Assembly (NCBI GenBank): GCA_963971305.1 | Contig: OZ020303.1 | Coordinates: 60,512,867-60,576,866 of the forward strand | Origin: Arcuatula senhousia | Lineage: Eukaryota; Mollusca; Bivalvia; Mytilida; Mytilidae | Direction: 5' to 3' | DNA length: 64,000 nucleotides | Part shown: piece by piece, positions 32,120 through 43,303 of the stretch | Layout of the letters: each line of letters begins with the position of its first letter | How positions within the stretch are numbered: position 1 is the first letter of the stretch | Position numbers and translations under genes: made by a program | Notes under the pieces: model-generated | Databases searched by the model: none | Told to the model about the DNA's origin: nothing | What the model saw: the letters and a program-made list of their open reading frames with translations, nothing else

Positions 32120-35100
32120 TGTGAACACTACAGACCTGAAAACTAAAAGGGATACAGATTTGAAATTTTATACAGTAAATTTGAAGCAGTCTATTTGAAA
32201 AATTGCATATTAAGATTTCATGAAAATCTGTAGAATATTTATTGTTTTTAGAAAATTTATATATTTTAAATAATTTAAATAGAAGTTAGATACTAAAAAT
32301 ACTACTTAGTCCACAACTGGGCTGTAGTACAGTCACAAGAATGGTCATTCAGTTATAACTACATGTATTAATATAAAAACTTGCTCTGAGTGACTGTAGG
32401 GAACATAGAGAAGAGGTGCATAATTATACGGTAGTTGTTGCCTCCGATGCCTTCAAGTGTTTTTTTTTTCATAGGAATATTAGAATTTGTAAAGTTGCTT
32501 TATCATGGTTTACCAGGGTCATTTCTAACGATTGTGGCCTGATAGTCTGATTGTTTTATGTAAGTTTATTATCTATTGGACTATTAGGAACTATTTTCAA
32601 AATTAAGATGATCTTGATTATCGTAAGTTTTTCTTTGGTGACTGTGGAAAGTTACAACCTATGTATCAAAATATAATTAAGAAAAAAAATTAATCTTGGT
32701 TGTTCATATAAACCAGTGGTTGCCATGTTAATTTACTAATACTTACTACAAGCCTCTAGTATACCATTGTCAACCTGCCCCCACTGTGTTCAATGTAATG
32801 AAAATGATGTTTAAACCATGGTTAACCAATTGGCTATTAGGTTGATGGTCAACCATTTTTGGTTAACAGTCAGGAGTTCTTCTGTTTGACAATGGTTGCC
32901 AAATGACGGCCTCTAAATCGCTTGCCATTGATTGCTTCTATTTGACCATATATATTCATGCTACCAATGACTGTCTTTATGTGATCGTGGTATATCATCA
33001 TTTGACTTTTGATAACCATAGATGCAGTCTAGGATGTATCCAATAGTAACATTACTGAAGGCCCTTCTAGTACGTACCTCATCCGTATCTCAAAAGTATT
33101 TCTATTTCTCCATTTTTGATTGTCCCTAGCTTCAGTGAGCTAGCTTGCTTTCATCTATATATTTGACCGTAAAAGCTAGTCTACCATTGTTGAATGGATT
33201 ACAATGTACTTTTTGACCATGTTAACCAACCATTGTTGCCATTCTGTTAACATGTTGTGATGCTATATGTATGTTGATCTTGGATAATAATTGTAACAGC
33301 TATGTACAGTTACTCAGTGATTGTTGGGTGGTCTGTTACCTCACTGACCATAATGACTGCATGTGGTCAAAATCGTGACTGACCAATGACAAATAGGCTC
33401 ATGGTCAACTCAAAGTTCAAGCATGAACCTGACATTGGTTTTGACACAGAAGCAATTTTATTGTGACCCCTGCTCTGAAAAAATTAGGATAGTATTGATA
33501 AGAACATCATTTTCATTTTGTCGTTGTCAATGAGTACAATTAAGGGACATTTTCAATTTGTTTGTACATCAAACAAACAATTTTATTTCCTTCTATCACT
33601 CATGATTTTCAGGCCAGTGACATTTTGAACAAATATCTTAATCTTTGAAATTTAAAAGTCGTAATCCCTTAATTCAACAAGACTGTTGGTCTATTGGAGT
33701 GACTGACCTCATGTCAGATAAATCAGAGTCCATAGACCTTTTGGGCCACAGGTTTACGGTGTCAGTGGCCAAAGGTTTAATCAAACTTTTATCTATTGGA
33801 CCCTTATCTTTTGAAAAGATAGTAGATACATCATAGATACAAAATTTGTTTGCTCTCTTTGAGACCTCGGGCATTTACTGCTTTTGTACAAAAGTTGGTT
33901 ATCAAAAGAAAACTTCCCTTAAAATGCTTTAAAAGTTTTGGAAAATGATTGAGACTAAGTGCTGTTGGTGTCCTGGATCGTAAATTTATAAGATGTATTT
34001 ACCCCAAAATAAAATTTGTATACCCCCGCTTCGAAGAAGAGGCCTGGTATAATGGTTTATCTCTGTCCGTCCACAACAAGACTGTCTTAACAGTTTCCTC
34101 AGTTACTGCATATCACAATGACTTTAAATTTGATATATGAGTTCAAATTAGGTCTGTCGGATATCTTCATCCTGTTTACCGACTTTGTCAATTTTCAACA
34201 TTGCTGGTCAATTGTTGAAAATGTTCGTAACATTTTTTTCAGAAACTACATATCACCGTGACTTGAAATATGGTATATGAGTTCAGTATGAAGTCCTTTA
34301 TTGTGAGTATTGAAATTTGGTCTGTCTAATATCTACTTCCTGTTTACCGACATAGTTCATTATCAGGGTAGTAGGTGTATACTCAGTGAGCAGTTAGACT
34401 CACAGATTCCTTGTTGGGTGAAAAATGGCAAATTTTCAAATCTTCAAAAAAAGGGGGAGAATATGAAATGTCGTTTTTATTTTACTTTTATTAAGTTCTA
34501 AAGAGTCAAGTAGTAACTCATATTCACCTTTCAGTCCTTATGTAAAAAGTTGGTTTATGACATATCAATAAAAAATCTATAATTTTTGCTTAGTTAGAAT
34601 AATAGAATTTAATAGGCTTCATTTTATATTTTGATAATTAAACATTCTAAGTTGAGCAACATTAAAAGTTTAAATATATTCAAGCAGATCATAGAATTAT
34701 AGTTTTTTTTTTAAGTATTTAGTACTCAAATAGATTTTTCTAATTGATTTTATCTATCATGACTTTTCAGCACTGACTGAAAAAGTGTCAAATAAGCTTT
34801 TATCTCCCAGTGCAGGCAGGTGAAATTTTTAATCTTAAATTTCTATAAAAAACATCAATTGTATTTACAATCACCTTACTTTTCAATGAAAAGGGGAAAT
34901 CAGTAATATAATATTGATGTATTAGCTATCTCACACCAAGTTTAAATGGGTGACCAATTTATAACCTTTAATTTGATATATTGACCAAGATTTAAAACTA
35001 GTGTGAAAATTGCAAAGTCTCCTTTTCCTTAAAATTTGTCACCTTTTATAAAATTGGGTTAATAGGTCACATCTCATCATTCCTGTATAATTTAAGATTA

Positions 35101-35684
35101 GGACAGAAAGATGTCACTCTTCCATAAATAGGTATACATTAATCCTCTCTTCTACCTCAGGGAATATTCAATGGCTTACTTTTCCTTGTATAATCTGCTT
35201 ACTTTAGACATTGGTTTAATGAGGAGCACAATTTATCTTATACTTTAAAAAAATGTCTTAAAAATCTGAATATTGTTTCATTGTCTGCTCCATATTAAAA
35301 TGTCTGTTTTTGTTGCTGATAAAAATCCCAAGTAACGTGCTAATGGAAACCAATAAATATGAATATGGCCTAACCACATATACAAACAGGATATAAAAAG
35401 TTGTCCTAGTACTTTTATTAGCATTTATTGAGTACATGTATTACATGTACCAGGAATTTAATTTATCCACAAATATTTGTGGGAGTTATGGCCCTTTGGA
35501 CATAAAAATTTGCTAAAAAACCTAATTCATCATCTTCTGGATACAACTGTCCTCTGAAACTGCTGAATAGAATCTAATGAATCTTGATATGCAAGGAGCT
35601 TTGTCCTTTGAACTTTTTAATTTGTTGAAAATCTTGATTTATCAATCTGTGGACACATTACTCTATAATTCATGAACAGAATTC
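32120..35684. other. Unassigned DNA with GTTAACCATG-rich segment
   Basis: From about 32710 to 33430 the words GGTTAACCA, TTGACCATG and CAACCATTG recur irregularly, resembling a decayed version of the word set that surrounds the minisatellite at 52.3 kb. A decayed repeat fragment (TACTTCCTGTTTACCGAC twice, near 34180 and 34335) is also present. No gene seen. Confidence 0.45.
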
Positions 35685-35693
35685 AATGAAACT

Positions 35694-37184
35694 GGCATAC
35701 TATAAAACCTGGCCTGGCCTCGTTGGCTTGGCCTGGCTTGGCCTGGCCTGGCCTGGTCCCATTGGCTTGGCCTGGCTTCATGTCGAGGCTTCTTTGGCCT
35801 GGCCTGGCTTCATTGGCTTGGCCTGGCTTGGCTTCATTGGCCTGGCCTCTGAAAATTGGCTCAGCTTCAATTTTCAATTTGATTTGTATAATTAATTTAT
35901 GCATATTTTATTTATTTAATAACATCTAAATACTTTAATCAACTTGTTATTGTTTGACTAGGCTGTGCTGAGAGAGAATAAAGGTATGATAATACATTGA
36001 GTTTTATCAGATACCCATCTGACTCTGTAACAGGGCAGTCTGAGTTTCAAAGCATTTTGTGTATTTTAAAAGTATCGGTATTTCAAATTTTGTATGTGGT
36101 CAGAGAGCTGCAATAGATGTTTGAAAGATTCAAAATTGGTTTATAACAATCAGAAATCTTTAACTCTTATTACACAAAAATATACATGTACCATGGTATA
36201 AATTCTATGGTATGGTACTAAAATGGACCCACTTTTTAAAATTATTTAAAATGTCTTAATCCTTACAATTTTATACAATTAATTAAAGTGTTTAATATAT
36301 TATCCATCTCAGGGGCGGATCCAGAGGTCCGTGAAAAGGGGGGCGTAATTGCTAACAATGTCAAATTTTAATGAAAATTTGAAGTTGCTTGGTCAATTTT
36401 ATACAGAAAAAAACAAATTTCTCAATTTAAAGAGGGGCGTACGCCCCCTCTGCCCCCTCTGAATCCCCAATGCATCTCTATTATTTTATTACTGGAAATA
36501 AACATTCTGTACTAGTTCCCAGTAAAAACTGACAAATTCTTTGCTTATCTGATCTTATCTGCTGAAGTGTAACAATATTTCAAAGCTAATGGATTAAAAG
36601 AGACATTTTTTATTGTCTTAAGTTGCACACTTTAGAATGATATTTTAATTAAAAACTGAATGAACGGAACTAAAATCATGATAAACAGTTATCTTATGAA
36701 CAGTGTACAAGCATTACTTCAAACAAAAATGTTTAATAGAAAAAAAAGGATATCTATATTTCTTCATTTAGATACATGTACAAAATTTGGAATACTCTTT
36801 TATTACACAAAATGCTTTGAAACTAAGATTGTCCAGTGTTACAGAGTCAGATGGGTATCTGATAAACTGATAATGTATTATAATGCTATTATCAAACCTT
36901 TATTATCTCCCAGCACAGCCTAGTCAAACAATAACAAGTTGATTAAAGTATTGGTCATCATTAGATAAATAAAACATGCATAAATTAATTATACAAATCA
37001 AATTGAAAATTGAAGCTGCCAACTTTCAGAGGCCAGGCCAGGCCAATGAAGCCAAGCCAGGCCAAGCCAAGCCAATGAATCCAGGCCAGGCCAGGCCAAA
37101 GAAGCCTCTACATGAAGCCAGGCCAGGCCAATGGGACCAGGCCAGGCCAAGCCAATGAGGCCAGGCCAGGTTTTATAGTATGCC
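35694..37184. mobile_element. Foldback-like transposon, 1491 bp, long inverted repeats
   Basis: The termini are exact inverted copies: GGCATACTATAAAACC at 35694 and GGTTTTATAGTATGCC ending at 37184. The 9-mer AATGAAACT sits directly outside both ends (35685-35693 and 37185-37193), a clean target duplication. Each arm is roughly 400 bp: an outer zone of tandem GGCCTGGCTT words (about 35705-35850; inverted at 37030-37175), then unique sequence including TTGATTTGTATAATTAATTT and its inverse, then a more diverged inner part reaching about 36100 and 36770. The centre is non-coding and includes a GGATCCAGA-type foldback fragment (36311-36470). Long arms with tandem subrepeats and a 9-bp duplication recall Drosophila Foldback elements. 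No transposase is present, so mobility would be in trans. Confidence 0.88.
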
Positions 37185-37193
37185 AATGAAACT

Positions 37194-39400
37194 TGGTATG
37201 CAGGATGTAGATGTGCATGTTATCACAAAAATTTTATTGTTAAAATTTATGAGCTCAAGGTTTCTTTTAACAGCCCAATAGCAGAAGAGTGTGGTATTAT
37301 AATAGCAGGAATCATTTAAACTACATGTAAATGTGTGTCCTTGAACCATGATAATGTTCAGCTTGATGGACTAATGCAATTTAATGAGGAAGTAATGTGA
37401 TGTACTGGAAGACCAATTCCGTTGTCCAAGAGTAAACGACAATTTGTATTACTGAATATAAATAAATAATATTCTTGCTAAGATTTTTTTTTCACAAGAG
37501 ATTTTCATAAAAAAATGTAACTTTCGTATTTTTACATCTTACAATCCTGTTAACACAAAAAAATATTTGGAATCACTCAAAATTTTCAAGGAGCCTCTCA
37601 TTTATTCTGAACTAAGATTGAACCAGAGAAATTAATTTTATTAAAATCTCCCTTGTTGAGAAGCCTTTTTCATTTCTAATTTCTAAATTTCCATTAGTCA
37701 ATAACTAAATTGGATTTAACCGACCAATATAAAAAAAAAAAATCCAATTTTCCTTCATTGGTAGATTTCAATAATGATAACTAAAATGGTTTGTGCCTAA
37801 AAACTGCTTTGAGAAATCGATAATGTTGTCCTAGTAACCTAGAGATGACTCTTAAGTAAATGGACAGCTGCTGGCTTTATACAGGAGCGTGTGTATCAGA
37901 ATCATTAACTAAGGAAAATCCAGCTCATGGAAAAGTCTAAAGTACATTGATTATTTTGAATGTCTTGTTGAACTTCATATGACACTGATGAGTCGGTTGT
38001 AGTTAAAAAAGTAGGTCATGAATAATTTAATTGGAACATTAGAGTTTTGAGGGCCACAAGAACTGTGAGTTTGGAAGCAACAATCAAAGTTTCCTTCATG
38101 TCTGTCCATTCGTTTAATGGTTTGTCAAGCTTTTTCTCTGAAGAACCTAACATGAGAATGATCTGAAAAACAAGGAAGGGTGGGTTTATGACATTTAACT
38201 GTAATTGTCAGGCTAAGTGTTTTCAGATCTGTCCCATTTGAGATCAGAAGCATTAGAGTGTCAGTTGAGATGATCATGATGTTTTTCCAGTTTTTCCTTT
38301 GATTCTTAAGACTTTTAAGTTTTAACTTCAAATTTTGTTATATAAAAATAAATTGATACTTTTATACATTCGGTAAATTAACAACAAGCTAAATTAACAA
38401 TTTCATGTAAATTTCTAGATGAATTTGAAATACAAACACATTGTTATGCCTTTGTTTGTTTTTGTTTTGTAAAGTACTCATCATAATGGCATAGTAGAAG
38501 GAAAATGCTCATAATATAGTCCACGTTGTGTCTTTTAAAGAAGGCCATAACTTATTGTTATCTTATATCTCTTAAAACAGATATTAATTCATCATATCTC
38601 TTACATTTAAATGATGAAACTCAAAGCTAATCTGCTTAGCTTCTTTTACTTACTGAATATGCACCTAACTTCACTGTCAATAAAAATATTTTGATAAAAT
38701 TCTCTGCATGCTTCAATTTTCTGCCCACTCTACTTTTTACAAAGGCCGCCTTTGTTGAAGAGTTTGACCCACAGAAAAGGGTCAAGGTCAAGGTAAAAAG
38801 CAGTGTTTCTGGTTAAATCTCCACTAAGGTTGGTCTAATAAGTCAGGGTTACTACTTATGTTCAGCCATTGAGAGTTTCTGAACCATATCACTTATCAAG
38901 GCCTGTCTTCCTTTGTGAGATATGCAGATCTTTGTTCATGGTCAAGCAAGGGTAATTGATGGGGCACTGGGGTAGAAAATTGCCTTCTGCTGTTTTCTTT
39001 TGGAGGGAGGTCACCTGGTTCTTTGGTTGTTTTGACTTCTTGACAAAGGGGCTGGTATTTTGATTGATTCGGACCTGTAATTTCATGACACAGAGCTCAA
39101 AACATGCTGTTACTTGACCTAAATTTATTATATTAATGAGGACTTCATGAACTTTCTTTGTTTGGTATTGTTTGTTGTTGTAAGTGGTCACTTTAAGGAG
39201 GACAATAAAAAAGCATAATTCAAGAAGCATCATCTTTTTTATACATAAATAAACTTTGAAAATAATATTTATTTACTATTTGCAAAAATAATTTGATTCT
39301 TTTTTCCAGCCAAAATATCAGTTTATAAATGTTAAAAAAGTTAAAAAAAGTTGACTTTTTGTTTAAGAAATTGAAATTTAGTATTAGAAGTATAACTTGC
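37194..39400. other. Unassigned DNA with a family D trace
   Basis: Around 38098-38170 the words TGTCTGTCCATTCG and GTCAAGCTTTTTCTCTGAAG suggest a decayed family D fragment. The ORF at 38889-39233 has no recognisable motifs. GGGTCAAGGTCAAGG at about 38779 is a short isolated motif. Confidence 0.45.
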
Positions 39401-39879
39401 TCTTATCATGTCTCCCCCCCCCCCCCTCCCACACTTTTGTGGAGAGACATATTGTTTTTGTCTTTTCCGTCCATCCGTCTGTCGGTAACAAAGTTTTGTC
39501 AGCACAACTCCTCTGAAACTACTGAACAAGACTTGGTATATGAGACCATGTGTTGTTGTGCATATTACCAGGAAATTTTGATCCTCAAATTTTTGTGGGA
39601 GTTTAAAATAGCCCTTTGAACTTAGAAATTTGCTGAACATCATAATTGTCATCTTGTCAGCGCAATTCCTCTGAAACTCCTGAACCCAATTCAATAGGAA
39701 GGACACCATTTATGTAGTTGTGCAATTACCAGGAAATTTTGATCCTCAAATTTTTGTGGGAGTTATGGCCCTTTGAACTTAGAAATTTGCTGAAAATCAT
39801 CAATGTTCCCTCATCCAAGCATACCCCTAGGGATGTGAAGGATGAGGGTCATTCTTGTAATTGAGCCTGAGGCTCAAGA

Positions 39880-40027
39880 GGGTATCACATAGCTATCATT
39901 CTCAGTGTATCGGCGAGATGCACATACCAGTCTCAGTTTAAAGAGTTAAAAATAACTCTGTATATAAATAGTAATGTGTCACATGACGCCTAGTATATAA
40001 GCCCGACCTCGTGGCCAAATTGTCATC
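39880..40027 (+). repeat. DIRS left inverted terminal repeat
   Basis: Inverse of 44838-44985 with no mismatch seen in 148 bp. It includes TATATAAATA (39961 region) and TAGTATATAAG (about 39991), which face inward on this strand, so promoter sequence is present at both ends. Confidence 0.95.
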
Positions 40028-40110
40028 ATTTAAAGTCAACAGTTTGTGACAGACACAAGGGTATCACATGAAGGGCTGGGAAAAAAATTTCCTACAAAAC
40101 TAAGGGAGGG

Positions 40111-40244
40111 TATGTGATACCCTCTTGAGCCTCAGGCTCAATTACAAGAATGACCCTCATCCTTCACATCCCTAGGGGTATGCTTGGATGAGGGAACATT
40201 CTTATACATTATCGCCTTTCGGCTCATTCGGGTATCACATAGCT
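40111..40244. repeat. DIRS internal complementary region
   Basis: Bases 40111-40200 are complementary to the left terminus (39802-39891), and 40195-40244 to the right terminus (44971-45020). The two segments share six bases (AACATT). In the DIRS model this region templates joining of the two ends into a circular intermediate. The motif GGGTATCACAT and its inverse border it. Confidence 0.92.
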
Positions 40245-40331
40245 TGTTTAAAGATCTGGCACAAACTAAAAAAGTTTGGCAAAACAAATAGATAAATACA
40301 AGGAAAACAACCTTTATATATAAACTGAAAA

Positions 40332-41300
40332 TCATTTCAATACATAATCTGCATATGAAAGAGTGTCTTTACAGTCTCTATAATAAAATTTCTTAAAAGT
40401 TTTTGAATTTGACCAATTTGCAGTTGATAAAATGTCCTTCATAGCACATCCTGCGTTCAATGCTGCCGTGGTTGAAGCTCCACGATATGAGTGAGCCTTG
40501 AAAATGCTAGTATCAATCCCTGCCAAATTAAGCACTGTCTTTAACCAACGAGATAATGTGCATGTGGTAACAGCTTTAAACGAAGCAAAGGAAATCAATA
40601 AAGATGATGATTTCCTCAAATCTTTAGTCTTATTAATGTAACACAATAAAGTTCTGAATACACAAAGTTCCTGTTGAATAAACTTTTTCAAAGTTACTGG
40701 GCAAGCAGAAAAACCCGGTCTAGTAGTTTTCATTAACTGGTTAATACGAAAAACTGCAAATTCGTCTGAAATCTCCATGTATCTTATATCAAGAAAAGAT
40801 AAAGTTTGTGCTCTAGCAGCGGTTGTAAGGGCAATTAATGCAACAAGTTTAAAAGTCAACAGTTTTAAAGTAAGATCCTCCAATGGATGCAACGAAGACA
40901 AATATCTTAGAACAACAGAAACGTCCCACATAAAAGTATATCTTACTTTCGGCGGATTCATGTTAAAACATCCCTTCATAAACCTTTGAAGGGAAACAAA
41001 ATGTTCAAAATTTACTCCAAAATATACTAATGTCTGTGATAACATAGAACGATAACAGTTTATAACTGAATAAGATAAGCCAGACTGCTTAAGTCCATGT
41101 AAAAACTCAATAACGTTCACCTCAGACGGTTGAAAGGAATTAATTTGCCATTTAGCACACCAAAGCACCCACTTTTTCCAATAAAGTTCATACTGTTTGT
41201 TTGTTGTGTCTCTCCATGATGCAAGTATTGTGTTAGTTGCGTCTCTTGAAAATCCTTTACTATGTAGTCTATTCCGGATACAGAACAAGCGATCAAATTT
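40332..41300 (-). CDS. DIRS tyrosine recombinase (integrase)
   Basis: Numbered from codon 41288, which is TTG rather than ATG, the frame has 318 residues. The catalytic domain shows R159 in TTAARAQTLS, H266xxR269 in AHSYRGAS, W292 in STANWSNSKTF and tyrosines 302/303 in KFYYR, the R-H-R-(H/W)-Y set of tyrosine recombinases. The first in-frame ATG (M104) lies inside the N-terminal DNA-binding region. The frame is open further upstream to 41369, in the -1 frame of the RT ORF, and reads sensibly there (SSSQAIPKFDRLF). So the protein is probably made by frameshift or other non-ATG entry from RT. It would insert the circular cDNA without long target duplications. It overlaps the RT frame by 180 nt or more, typical of DIRS elements. 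Confidence 0.92.
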   Translation of the reverse strand, partial: KFDRLFCIRNRLHSKGFSRDATNTILASWRDTTNKQYELYWKKWVLWCAKWQINSFQPSEVNVIEFLHGLKQSGLSYSVINCYRSMLSQTLVYFGVNFEHFVSLQRFMKGCFNMNPPKVRYTFMWDVSVVLRYLSSLHPLEDLTLKLLTFKLVALIALTTAARAQTLSFLDIRYMEISDEFAVFRINQLMKTTRPGFSACPVTLKKFIQQELCVFRTLLCYINKTKDLRKSSSLLISFASFKAVTTCTLSRWLKTVLNLAGIDTSIFKAHSYRGASTTAALNAGCAMKDILSTANWSNSKTFKKFYYRDCKDTLSYADYVLK

Positions 41301-43303
41301 AGGGATCGCCTGAGAGGATGACTTTCCAAGGAGTGAGGAAGGAACACCAGGTCTTTGTGTCTTGGCAATCTAACTGGCAAAGAAATAAGAACTGAAATTA
41401 ATGAAGAGAACCAACTCTGAGTCGGCCAGAAAGGCACAACTAATATAGCTTTGGTAACTCTATCTCTAATTAGTTTGTCAATAATTTTACCTATCAAACT
41501 GAATGGTGGAAATATATATGGTTGTAAGCCAGACCATGGAAAAGTAAATGCATCAATAAAAGAGGCCGCTGGGTCATATATCCAAGATGCATAATTTTTA
41601 ATCTGGCAATTCAATCTGGAGGCAAATAAATCTATGTTTGGCTCAAAAAATTGAGAACAAATTCTTTTAAAAATTTTAGGTTTAAGTTTCCATTCAGTAG
41701 AATCTGAGAAATTTCTAGACAAAAAATCTGCTGTTATATTTTCAGCACCTGGGATATACTGAGCTGTCAACAAAATATCTCTAGACTGACACCACATCCA
41801 AATTTCTTTGGCCAGTATATCCATAGACTCTGACAACATACCACCCATTTCATTAATATAAGAAACTGCTGTGGTGTTGTCTGACCTTATACCAATATGT
41901 AAATGTCTGTCTGTACTAAAAAATGATTTCAAAGCATAATATATGGCCAACAATTCAAGAAAATTAATATAGTGTTGTGATTCTAATAATGACCACCTTC
42001 CACCGGCTTTTTTATTACCCAAATGGGCACCCCAGCCATTATTACTGGCATCACATTCAATCCAATAAGAAATATCTCTAGGTCTTATAGGTTTACCATT
42101 TTGTTTTTTAACATTTACAATCCACCACATGACTTCAGATTTTGATAACTCAGAAAGTTTCATTACAGCATCATAATTATCATTAAATTTCCGTAAATAA
42201 GAAATTTTTTCTCTTTCTAATATTCTGTAATGTAGTTGGCCATATAATATTGCATTGAATGCATGCACTATCAGACCAATAAAAGATGCTAATAACCTTA
42301 TAGTGATGTAACCATCCTTTAGCAATAAATTGCCAGTTGTTATGATTTTAGCTATTTTCTCATCAGTCAAAAACACCATAAAGAGAACTGTGTCTATAAT
42401 AAGACCAAAGAAAACCAACCTCCTTGTTGGTACCAGAATGGATTTTTTGTAATTTATACCATAACCAAGTTTATCTAAGGTTTGAACAATGAAAGTAGTA
42501 TTAGAAAGACTTTCTGTATAAACCTGGTTCATTGTTAAGGAATCATCAATATAATATATGCATCTAATACCATATTGTCTAAACAATGCATAAACTGGTT
42601 TTAACACTTTGGTGAAAATCCTTGGAGCAGATGCTAACCCAAAACATAGGACTTTGAACTCATAGAGAGTGTTTCGCCATGAAAATCTCAGAAATTTACA
42701 AAAATCTCTATGAATAGAAATACTAAAATATGCATCAGTCAGATCAATGGATGTTAGATAATCATTTCTTTGTATAATGTCAAGGGCAAAGTTTAAATTT
42801 TCTTGCTTGAAATGTTGGTATTTAACAAAATCGTTCAATTTTCTCAGATTAATCACTGGTCTTAAAGAACCATCTCTTTTTGGAACAGCAAAAATAGAAG
42901 ATATGAATTGACCCGAAATTGGCTCAACCTCTTCAATAACACATTTTTTAAGCAGCTTTTCTACTTCTAAATCAATTAATTTAGCTTTATCTTCAGAAAA
43001 GTTTATCTCATGATAAGATGAGTATTCTGGAGGATCTTCATCAAATTCAATTCTATATCCTTCCTTTACCAAATCTAAAATCCATTGATCTGACGTTATA
43101 TTTTCCCACTCTGGGTAAACTAATTTTCTCACCTTAACAACCTTATCTAATTTCGTCTCTTTGACTGATTGTAATTGTTGTTGTATCTCTGTGGTTGAGG
43201 TCGATTTTGGTAGTTTGATCTTTTCTTGTAGTTGGGCTGTCCCTGATAATTGCTTCTCTGAGCCTGGGAGTTGCCCTGCATGGCAGGGCCTCTGTAGTTT
43301 AAA
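41117..43303 (-). CDS. DIRS reverse transcriptase / RNase H / adenine-methylase-like polyprotein
   Basis: Numbered from codon 43132, which is GTG and not a start. RT motifs are FAVPKRDGSLRPVINLRKLN (81-100), SIDLTDAYF (128-136), FGLASAPRIFTK and YIDD (194-197). RNase H follows with D361 (ECDAS), E393 (FLELLAI), D418 (RSDNTTA) and D469 (ADFLSR). The C-terminal part (about 497-595; FEPNIDLFASRLN, FPPF, VVPFWPTQSWF) resembles the Dam N6-adenine methyltransferase-like domain found in DIRS RT proteins, with FPPF at the usual (D/N)PP(Y/F) site. There is no ATG before the catalytic core (first is M201, after YIDD), while the frame is open back to 43306. Entry from gag by a -1 shift at TTTAAAC (43297-43303) is therefore the likely mode of expression. 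Confidence 0.93.
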   Translation of the reverse strand, partial: FKLQRPCHAGQLPGSEKQLSGTAQLQEKIKLPKSTSTTEIQQQLQSVKETKLDKVVKVRKLVYPEWENITSDQWILDLVKEGYRIEFDEDPPEYSSYHEINFSEDKAKLIDLEVEKLLKKCVIEEVEPISGQFISSIFAVPKRDGSLRPVINLRKLNDFVKYQHFKQENLNFALDIIQRNDYLTSIDLTDAYFSISIHRDFCKFLRFSWRNTLYEFKVLCFGLASAPRIFTKVLKPVYALFRQYGIRCIYYIDDSLTMNQVYTESLSNTTFIVQTLDKLGYGINYKKSILVPTRRLVFFGLIIDTVLFMVFLTDEKIAKIITTGNLLLKDGYITIRLLASFIGLIVHAFNAILYGQLHYRILEREKISYLRKFNDNYDAVMKLSELSKSEVMWWIVNVKKQNGKPIRPRDISYWIECDASNNGWGAHLGNKKAGGRWSLLESQHYINFLELLAIYYALKSFFSTDRHLHIGIRSDNTTAVSYINEMGGMLSESMDILAKEIWMWCQSRDILLTAQYIPGAENITADFLSRNFSDSTEWKLKPKIFKRICSQFFEPNIDLFASRLNCQIKNYASWIYDPAASFIDAFTFPWSGLQPYIFPPFSLIGKIIDKLIRDRVTKAILVVPFWPTQSWFSSLISVLISLPVRLPRHKDLVFLPHSLESHPLRRSLNLIACSVSGIDYIVKDFQETQLTQYLHHGETQQTNSMNFIGKSGCFGVLNGKLIPFNRLR

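Noticed and set aside
35686..35929. Open frames rich in AWPGL and RPGQANEA peptides on both strands (also 36976-37186)
   Set aside because: They are translations of the GGCCTGGCTT tandem words in the arms of the Foldback-like element; every frame and strand is open because of the repeat.
39341..39709. Overlapping ORFs on both strands around the C14 tract
   Set aside because: They fall inside the repeat E start and tandem units and show no protein-family features.
43130..43132. Treating 43132 as a real translation start of the RT protein
   Set aside because: The codon is GTG, and the same frame is open to 43306, where a -1 slippery site lies; a eukaryotic GTG start is not needed.
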